Positions 59,165 to 64,000 of a stretch of DNA of 64,000 bases are shown here, one piece after another; position 1 is the first letter of the stretch; every line of letters begins with the position of its first letter. Made by a program: the position numbers and the translations under genes. The DNA is from Bog-473 sp963781955 (GTDB taxonomy: Bacteria > Actinomycetota > Acidimicrobiia > Acidimicrobiales > RAAP-2). The stretch covers positions 62,001-126,000 of the forward strand of contig CAWAHU010000003.1 of assembly GCA_963781955.1 (NCBI GenBank). The letters are read 5' to 3'. Under the pieces are notes generated by a model. That model was not told the origin of the DNA. It saw only the letters and a list, made by a program, of their open reading frames with translations, and did not search any database.

Positions 59165-59237
59165 GCCGGTGATGCTCGGGTGGCTGAGCGCCCGCTTCGT
59201 ACGCGGGAACGCGAGAGTTCGACACTCTCCACCGGCT
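59165..59237 (+). tRNA. tRNA-Thr(CGT)
   Basis: Acceptor GCCGGTG/CACCGGC, D-stem GCTC/GAGC, stem CCCGC/GCGGG with loop TTCGTAC, T-loop TTCGACA, discriminator T. Last member of the array, 117 nt before rtcB. Confidence 0.93.
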
Positions 59238-59353
59238 CTCATCGGGTCACCCGGAGGCGGAAACCCCCGGCTCGAACATGAGGTCGTTCAGACGACCCCG
59301 ATCTGGCGCACTATTTGATTGTCACTGTGTCTTGCAGACAGGAAGTGAACTCG

Positions 59354-60526
59354 ATGCCGAAGCAGATCAACCCGAACCTGACCTCATGGGCCAGCGAGCT
59401 CGACGACAACGCCCTCGAGCAAGCATTGCGGACCTCGCGGCTGCCGATCCTCGCCGGACCGGTCTGCCTGATGGCGGACGCGCACTTCGGCCTGGGGGCA
59501 ACGGTCGGCAGCGTGGTGGCGACCGAGAACGCCGTCCTCCCCTCTGCGGTGGGTGTCGATATCGGCTGCGGCATGGTGGCGGCGGAGACGAACCTCAAGG
59601 CAGCCGAGCTGCCGGACGACCTCAATGCGCTCCACGGCCTGCTGCGCGACCGGATCCCGGCCGGTGTCGGAAAGGGGCACGAGCATTCCGGGGCCAGCGT
59701 GCCGCCGGCGCTCGCGGCCCTGGGACTGCCGCTGGGTTCGGCGTCCGAGCTCACCGAGCGTCAGCTGACGACCATCGCTGCGCAGTTCGGCAGCCTCGGA
59801 AGCGGCAACCACTTCGTGGAGGTCTGCCTGGACGAGCGCGACCACGTTTGGATCGTGCTCCACTCGGGCAGCCGTGGCATCGGCAACCAGTTGGCCACGG
59901 CCCACATCAAGACGGCTCGCCTGGTCGCCCAGGAGGAGGGTCAGGTCCTCGAGGACCGCGACCTGGCCTGGCTGGCCGAGGGCCGCCCGGAGTTCGACGC
60001 GTACGTGGCGGACATGCTGTGGGCTCAGCGCTACGCCTGGGGTAACCGCGAGCAGATGATGGATGCTGCGCTGGCGGCGCTGCGGGCGGCCGTGCCCCAC
60101 GCTCTGGAGACCGAGCGGATCAACTGCCACCACAACTACGCCGTAAAGGAGACCCACCTGGGCGAAGAGGTGTGGATCACCCGCAAGGGTGCCATCCGGG
60201 CCGGACTCTCGGACGTGGGGATCATTCCGGGCTCGATGGGCGCGTCGTCGTTCATCGTCCGCGGCAAGGGAAACGAGGCCTCGTACCAGTCGAGCTCGCA
60301 CGGCGCCGGTCGGCGACTCGGCCGCAAGGCGGCGCTCCGCACCCTGACCACCGACTCACTTCGTAGCGCGATGGCGGGCAGGGCATGGGACGACACGATG
60401 GCCGAGCAGCTGGTGGATGAACACCCCGACGCATACAAGCCCATCGCCCAGGTCATGGCCGACCAGGTCGATCTGGTCGAGGTGGTCCACGAGCTGCACC
60501 AGGTCGTCAACCTCAAGGGGACGTGA
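59354..60526 (+). CDS. rtcB: RNA-splicing ligase RtcB
   Basis: 390 residues. RtcB joins 2',3'-cyclic phosphate and 5'-OH RNA ends with GTP and Mn, repairing or splicing tRNA. Visible motifs: MADAHFGLGATVGSV at the first metal site, GVDIGCGM (metal Cys), GSLGSGNHFVEV, HSGSRGIGNQLA, HHNYA, IPGSMGASSFIVRG and SSSHGAGRRLGR with the guanylated-His region. ATG 59354 has AGGAAG upstream. It directly follows the tRNA array on the same strand and precedes the DIP1984 gene by 46 nt. No archease gene is visible. Confidence 0.95.
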   Translation: MPKQINPNLTSWASELDDNALEQALRTSRLPILAGPVCLMADAHFGLGATVGSVVATENAVLPSAVGVDIGCGMVAAETNLKAAELPDDLNALHGLLRDRIPAGVGKGHEHSGASVPPALAALGLPLGSASELTERQLTTIAAQFGSLGSGNHFVEVCLDERDHVWIVLHSGSRGIGNQLATAHIKTARLVAQEEGQVLEDRDLAWLAEGRPEFDAYVADMLWAQRYAWGNREQMMDAALAALRAAVPHALETERINCHHNYAVKETHLGEEVWITRKGAIRAGLSDVGIIPGSMGASSFIVRGKGNEASYQSSSHGAGRRLGRKAALRTLTTDSLRSAMAGRAWDDTMAEQLVDEHPDAYKPIAQVMADQVDLVEVVHELHQVVNLKGT

Positions 60527-60572
60527 AACGCCCGATCGAAACAGGAACGTAGAGCGAAGGAGAAGAAGAGAA

Positions 60573-61049
60573 GTGAAGCTGGCAGAGGCACTACTGCTAC
60601 GTGCCGATCGGAACAGGGCCCTAGAGCAGCTCAAGCAGCGCATCCAGGTCAGTGCTCGGTACCAGGAGGGCGAGAAGCCCCCCGAGGATGCGCGCGACCT
60701 CGTTGCGACGGCATCGGGCGTGCTCGACGATCTCGAGGGGCTGATCCGTAATATCAACCGGACCAACTCGGGCACCGTGATGACCGACGGTCGCACCCTG
60801 ACCGATGCACTGGCCGAGCGCGACGTGCTCCGGCTCAGGTACTCGATGCTCCAGGCTTCGGCCGACGCCGCATCGGGTGCACTGCAACACATGGGCATGG
60901 TGCGAGCCACTCGGTCCGAGCTGAAGTACCTGCGCGCCCTCGACGTGAAGAACCTGCGTCAGCAGGCGTCGGATGTCGCTCGTCGGGCACGTGAGCTCGA
61001 TGCCCGAATCCAGCAGGTCAACTGGACCACCGATCTGCGGGAGGCGTGA
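60573..61049 (+). CDS. DIP1984 family protein
   Basis: 158 residues, almost entirely helical (KLAEALLLRADRNRALEQLK, then VTASGVLDDLEGLIRNINRT-like stretch and ALAERDVLRLRYSMLQASAD). It matches the DIP1984 family of actinobacteria and firmicutes, of unknown function (sometimes named septicolysin without good evidence). GTG start at 60573 with GAAGGAG upstream. Linked to rtcB as the second gene of a unit downstream of the tRNA array; a role in tRNA handling is only inferred from position. Confidence 0.8.
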   Translation: MKLAEALLLRADRNRALEQLKQRIQVSARYQEGEKPPEDARDLVATASGVLDDLEGLIRNINRTNSGTVMTDGRTLTDALAERDVLRLRYSMLQASADAASGALQHMGMVRATRSELKYLRALDVKNLRQQASDVARRARELDARIQQVNWTTDLREA

Positions 61050-61687
61050 CGTAGCAAGCGGCGCGTGAAGTTGGTAGGAAAGGACGTAGAGCGAGTTCCA
61101 GCCCATTCTGGGGGCCAACCCAGAAGCAAGCCCTGAAAAGGCTCTGGTGGCGCGAGGGCAGCGCACAGGGTTCAAGTCCCTTCATCACAAGGCAGCCCAG
61201 CAATGTGCACAGTTCACGGAGCACTGGATACCGAGCATCACCTGGAACTGACTACGCCCGAACCGAGGGTGGGACAGGGGACTCCCACGCGCATGGACAG
61301 AAGGGTTGAATGCCTGGCCGCCGACCTGAGGCAAGTCAAGGGACGCCGAAGGCGAGCCTGGACACGAAGCGAAGCGGGGGCCCGCAGCGCGCCCTTGCCG
61401 TGCCGGGCGGTGTCTAGTGACCAGACTGGGGGAATGGTCGTGCGCTACGGGTACACCTCGGAGGGACGCGCTGCTCGCCCACCTCCTGGACCTACTCCAC
61501 CTGACCAGGGACAACGAAGAGAAAAGCTCCGGGGAAAGACCCTTCCTTCGCGCACAGATTCGCGCCCAGAGACGGAACCTCGGGTTCAAGTCGGAGGGGG
61601 GAGCCACACCAATACCCAACCCCACTTCATGATGTGACGTGACCGAGTGCTTTGTGCACCGCCGTGTGCAGCCGTGTTTCTCTTTCG
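61050..61687. other. Region after the DIP1984 gene with tRNA-like fragments
   Basis: About 640 nt without a supported protein gene. It has two T-arm-like stretches with GGTTCAAGT: AGGG/CCCT stem at 61167-61181, and another at 61582-61590 with no matching stem. No complete acceptor or anticodon arm could be drawn, so they look like 3' remnants of tRNA genes. Open frames across 61203-61637 have the odd composition of RNA genes. Confidence 0.45.
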
Positions 61688-61742
61688 TCACACCGGAGTC
61701 ACAGAAGGCTCACGAAGCCATCACGCGGATCTCACCAGAGAT
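61688..61742 (+). promoter_or_regulatory. PHO-box-like operator: five TCAC units at 11-nt spacing
   Basis: TCAC recurs exactly every 11 nt at 61688, 61699, 61710, 61721 and 61732, each preceded mostly by G or C. Direct 11-nt repeats with a TCAC core are how PhoP response regulators of actinobacteria recognise phosphate-regulated promoters. They lie 136-190 nt before the secreted phosphatase start. Confidence 0.75.
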
Positions 61743-61877
61743 TGCCCTCACGTCGACCCTACATAACTCAGTGTTCGCGGGTCGATTGTTACCCTGCCGA
61801 TAGGCCCCATCGGGGTCGATGCGACTGCGTCGGAGGTCGCGCGACATCACCCCACCAACAGCGAAGGAGCGTCACCC

Positions 61878-62945
61878 GTGAAGCTGAAGCCCATTGTCGC
61901 GAGCGCAGTGGCGCTCGTGGGACTCACTGCGATCGGTCTACCGGGAGTGGGTTCTGCGAGCACGCCAACGACGCCGCAGAAGGCCATCCCCCACTACCAG
62001 CACATCGTTGAGATCATGATGGAGAACACCAGTTACGGGTCCATCATCGGGAATCCCAATGCGCCGAACATCAACACGTTGGCCAGCAGCTACGGTCTCG
62101 CCACGAACTACTTCGGCGTCACCCACCCGAGCGAGCCCAACTACATGGCCAACATCGCGGGTGACTACTTCGGGGTGCAGGACGACAACCAGTTCTACTG
62201 CACCGCGGCGTTAGCCAACACTGACCCCCACTGCAGTGGTACGACGGTCGACCACACGGTCAATGCGCCGACCCTGGCGGACCAGCTGACCGCCGCCGGG
62301 AAGTCGTGGAAGGGCTACTTCCAGAGCCTGCCCCCCACACCCGCACCGGGTGACCTGATCACGAGCGGCCCCAATGCCAACGGGCCCTACACGTTCAAGT
62401 ACCCGAACAACACCGTTGCCCTCTACGCATCCAAGCACAACCCGTTCTTGAACTTCACGGGCACGCAGGGAGCGATCGCCAACATGGTGCCTGGCACCCA
62501 GCTCACCACCGACCTGGCGAGCAACAAGCTGCCGGACTTCAGCCTGGTTGTCCCCAACCAGTGCAACGACATGCACGGCACGAGCGGCTGCACGGACGAG
62601 ACCGGGCTGATCTCGGCCGGTGACTCCTACGTTGGCAACACCGTGACCGCCATCATGTCCTCCAAGGCGTGGACCCAGGGCCGCGACGCCATTGTGGTCA
62701 CGTGGGACGAGGACGACTACTCGGACCAGGGTCAAACCGGCACGGGCTGCTGTGGTGCCGATCCGGGCGGCGGACACGTGGTGACCATCGTGATCACCAA
62801 CAAGGGCTCCTATCCGATCACCGACGGCACCGCCTACAACCACTACTCGCTCTTGCGTTCCTACGAGACGGCCTTTGGCCTGCCGCCGCTGGCACATGCG
62901 GGCGACTCGGCCGTCCCTTCGATGAACCCCTTGTTCCACCCGTAG
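61878..62945 (+). CDS. Secreted acid phosphatase/phosphoesterase (PF04185 type)
   Basis: 355 residues with a signal peptide (KPIVASAVALVGLTAIGLPG, cleavage near residue 28). Conserved blocks of the phosphoesterase family follow: HIVEIMMENTSYGSIIG (metal/nucleophile region, Glu and Thr), THPSEPNYMANIAGDYFG, VVPNQCNDMHG, and VVTWDEDDYSDQGQ. Such enzymes release phosphate from phosphomonoesters outside the cell. GTG 61878 has GAAGGAG upstream. PHO-box-like repeats upstream and pstB downstream place it in the phosphate-starvation response. Confidence 0.88.
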   Translation: MKLKPIVASAVALVGLTAIGLPGVGSASTPTTPQKAIPHYQHIVEIMMENTSYGSIIGNPNAPNINTLASSYGLATNYFGVTHPSEPNYMANIAGDYFGVQDDNQFYCTAALANTDPHCSGTTVDHTVNAPTLADQLTAAGKSWKGYFQSLPPTPAPGDLITSGPNANGPYTFKYPNNTVALYASKHNPFLNFTGTQGAIANMVPGTQLTTDLASNKLPDFSLVVPNQCNDMHGTSGCTDETGLISAGDSYVGNTVTAIMSSKAWTQGRDAIVVTWDEDDYSDQGQTGTGCCGADPGGGHVVTIVITNKGSYPITDGTAYNHYSLLRSYETAFGLPPLAHAGDSAVPSMNPLFHP

Positions 62946-62963
62946 TCCACGGAGCAGCAGCCA

Positions 62964-63020
62964 GACGACCAACGGCTGGCACACTCTCCATTGGGGAGCT
63001 GTGCCAGCCGTTTCGTCGTC
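62964..63020 (+). terminator. Long hairpin after the phosphatase gene
   Basis: AACGGCTGGCACA (62971-62983) pairs perfectly with TGTGCCAGCCGTT (63000-63012), with GACGA/TCGTC extending the base. 18 nt after the stop codon. No T-run, so termination may need Rho or rely on the hairpin alone. Confidence 0.75.
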
Positions 63021-63327
63021 TGTGGGTCGCTCACCCTATCTCGGTACACAAAGAACAGGATCTCCACAGCGTGACCAGACGCGCCCCATACCGCATGATT
63101 GGGCTAGGGCAGAGCGGCCTCCATCCAGCGATATTGGGTACAACCTGAACGTTTCGCGAACTCCAGGTGAACCTTCCATCGTCGACTCCTTCGTCTCTTG
63201 TTGTTCGCTGACGAGAGCCCATAGTGGTTAGAGGTTGAAGATCACTTCACCAGTAACCAGGACCCGACGCCCATGGAGGTCGACCGCCTTGGATGACCCG
63301 AGAAGTCTCAAGGCTCACCCCGAGCGA
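63021..63327. other. Intergenic region before pstB
   Basis: About 300 nt without a supported gene. The frame of pstB is open from 63232, so part of it may be 5' coding if an earlier start (for example TTG 63235) is used. Confidence 0.45.
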
Positions 63328-64000
63328 GTGGGCTTGAGGGACGCCGGGCAGGACCTCCACCCTGGTTTGGCGGAACTGGACCCCGATCGAGAGCGCCCTG
63401 CCCATGTCGTGTGTACCAAGGACCTGACGCTTCGCATTGAAGCAAATACCATCTTGTCGGGCGTCGAGATCGACATTGCCCGTGGAACGATCACCGCCAT
63501 CATCGGCCCGACCGGTACCGGCAAGTCGGTGTTCCTGCGCACCCTCAACCGTATGAACGACAAGATTCCGGGCTTCAGTCACGACGGTGACGTCATCCTC
63601 GACGGCGAGAGCATCTGGGCCAGCCACCGCGACCTGCTCGATCTGCGCCGTCAAGTCGGGATGGTGTTCCAGCGGCCCAATCCGTTCCCGATGTCTATAC
63701 GCGACAACGTGGTGGCGGGCGTGAAGGCCCACCGGCTCGCCAGAGGCAAGCAGCTCGATGTGGTGTGTGAGCAGCGCCTCCGCGAGGTGGGCCTGTGGGA
63801 CGCGGTGAAGGACCGTTTGGGCGACTCGCCGTTCCGGCTCTCGGGTGGCCAGCAGCAGTTGTTGTGCCTGGCTCGGGCGCTTGCCGTCGGGTCAGAGGTG
63901 CTCCTGCTCGACGAGCCGACGTCCTCTCTCGATCCCGTCATCACCGAGAGCATCGAACACCTCATCCGTGGCCTGACCCCCGGCTACAGCATCATCATCG
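63328..64000 (+). CDS. pstB: Phosphate ABC transporter ATPase PstB, 3' end outside the window
   Basis: The frame runs to the right edge. Walker A IIGPTGTGKSVFLRTLNRMND (with the PstB-specific NRMND) is near residue 65, then RRQVGMVFQRPNPFPMSIRDN (PstB hallmark), signature LSGGQQQLLCLARAL and Walker B EVLLLDEPTSSLDPV. It powers high-affinity phosphate uptake with PstSCA. The GTG at 63328 is the most likely start but leaves an N-terminal extension; conserved sequence begins near 63406, and earlier starts are open. No pstSCA gene precedes it here, so it is separate from, or ahead of, the rest of its system. Confidence 0.85.
   Translation, partial: MGLRDAGQDLHPGLAELDPDRERPAHVVCTKDLTLRIEANTILSGVEIDIARGTITAIIGPTGTGKSVFLRTLNRMNDKIPGFSHDGDVILDGESIWASHRDLLDLRRQVGMVFQRPNPFPMSIRDNVVAGVKAHRLARGKQLDVVCEQRLREVGLWDAVKDRLGDSPFRLSGGQQQLLCLARALAVGSEVLLLDEPTSSLDPVITESIEHLIRGLTPGYSIII

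Noticed and set aside
56350..59250. Several protein-like open frames across the tRNA array on both strands
   Set aside because: They are read through folded tRNA genes. Only the 58167-58331 frame has a ribosome site and lies between tRNAs.
55202..61049. Prophage or integrative element carrying the tRNA array
   Set aside because: No integrase, terminase, capsid or conjugation gene was seen, and no flanking direct repeat could be confirmed by eye. Mobility remains possible but unsupported.
61300..61640. RNase P RNA or other structured RNA suggested by GAGGCAAGTCAAGGG
   Set aside because: The core GAGGAAAGTCC and the matching 3' motif are not present.

Overview
The window is GC-rich DNA packed with short-spaced operons. 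The gene content (MetAP preceded by a small HTH protein, a DIP1984-family protein, 11-nt PHO-box-like repeats, many CoA-transferases, P450 and lipid-type thiolase genes) points to an actinobacterium, perhaps of the Acidimicrobiia type. That placement is inferred from gene content and codon use only. No rRNA gene, CRISPR array or clear prophage was seen.

Layout. 1-7.4 kb: end of a surface-polysaccharide locus (Wzy/ligase-like polymerase, flippase) translationally coupled to a carrier-protein module (AcpS, carrier protein, acyl-CoA dehydrogenase, class II aaRS-like amino acid:carrier-protein ligase) and a double alpha/beta hydrolase. 7.4-18.8 kb: secreted GH26-like hydrolase, CoA-transferase, methyltransferase, a frameshifted ATP-grasp gene, PAP2 phosphatase, FetAB-type exporter, alkylsulfatase and two divergent genes of unknown function. 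18.9-22.6 kb: a zone of small genes, at least three of them frameshifted. 22.6-27.5 kb: a branched-chain amino acid-type ABC importer in which LivH, LivM and LivG are one polypeptide. 27.6-32.5 kb: GT4 / GH130 / (alpha/alpha)6 glycan operon. 32.8-37.8 kb: a CoA-ester degradation operon (thiolase, DUF35, amidohydrolase, tandem CaiB) facing a TetR gene across a perfect palindrome. 38.8-47 kb: cNMP-binding/TrxR-like fusion, MsrA, aldehyde dehydrogenase with DUF779, a second TetR, and an NTF2-like / DapB-like / P450 operon. 47.4-51.9 kb: a gene broken by one in-frame TAG, MetAP, a broken Ig-like protein and non-coding sequence. 51.9-54.2 kb: a candidate peptide-maturation system (58-aa peptide, PqqD-like/M50 protease, secreted protein). 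56.2-59.2 kb: an array of about 32 tRNA genes covering all 20 amino acids, followed by RtcB RNA ligase and a DIP1984-family gene. 61.7-64 kb: phosphate-starvation genes (PHO-box-like repeats, secreted phosphatase, PstB).

Two parts stand out. The tRNA array has many members with altered invariant positions (C33 instead of T33, T-loops of type GTCAGNA instead of TTCGANN), one Leu-anticodon tRNA without the long variable arm, and an RNA-repair ligase immediately downstream. This looks like a self-contained backup or damage-resistant translation set. The M50 protease operon has the architecture of a ribosomally made, proteolytically matured peptide system. Both functions are inferences; the sequence features behind them are directly visible.
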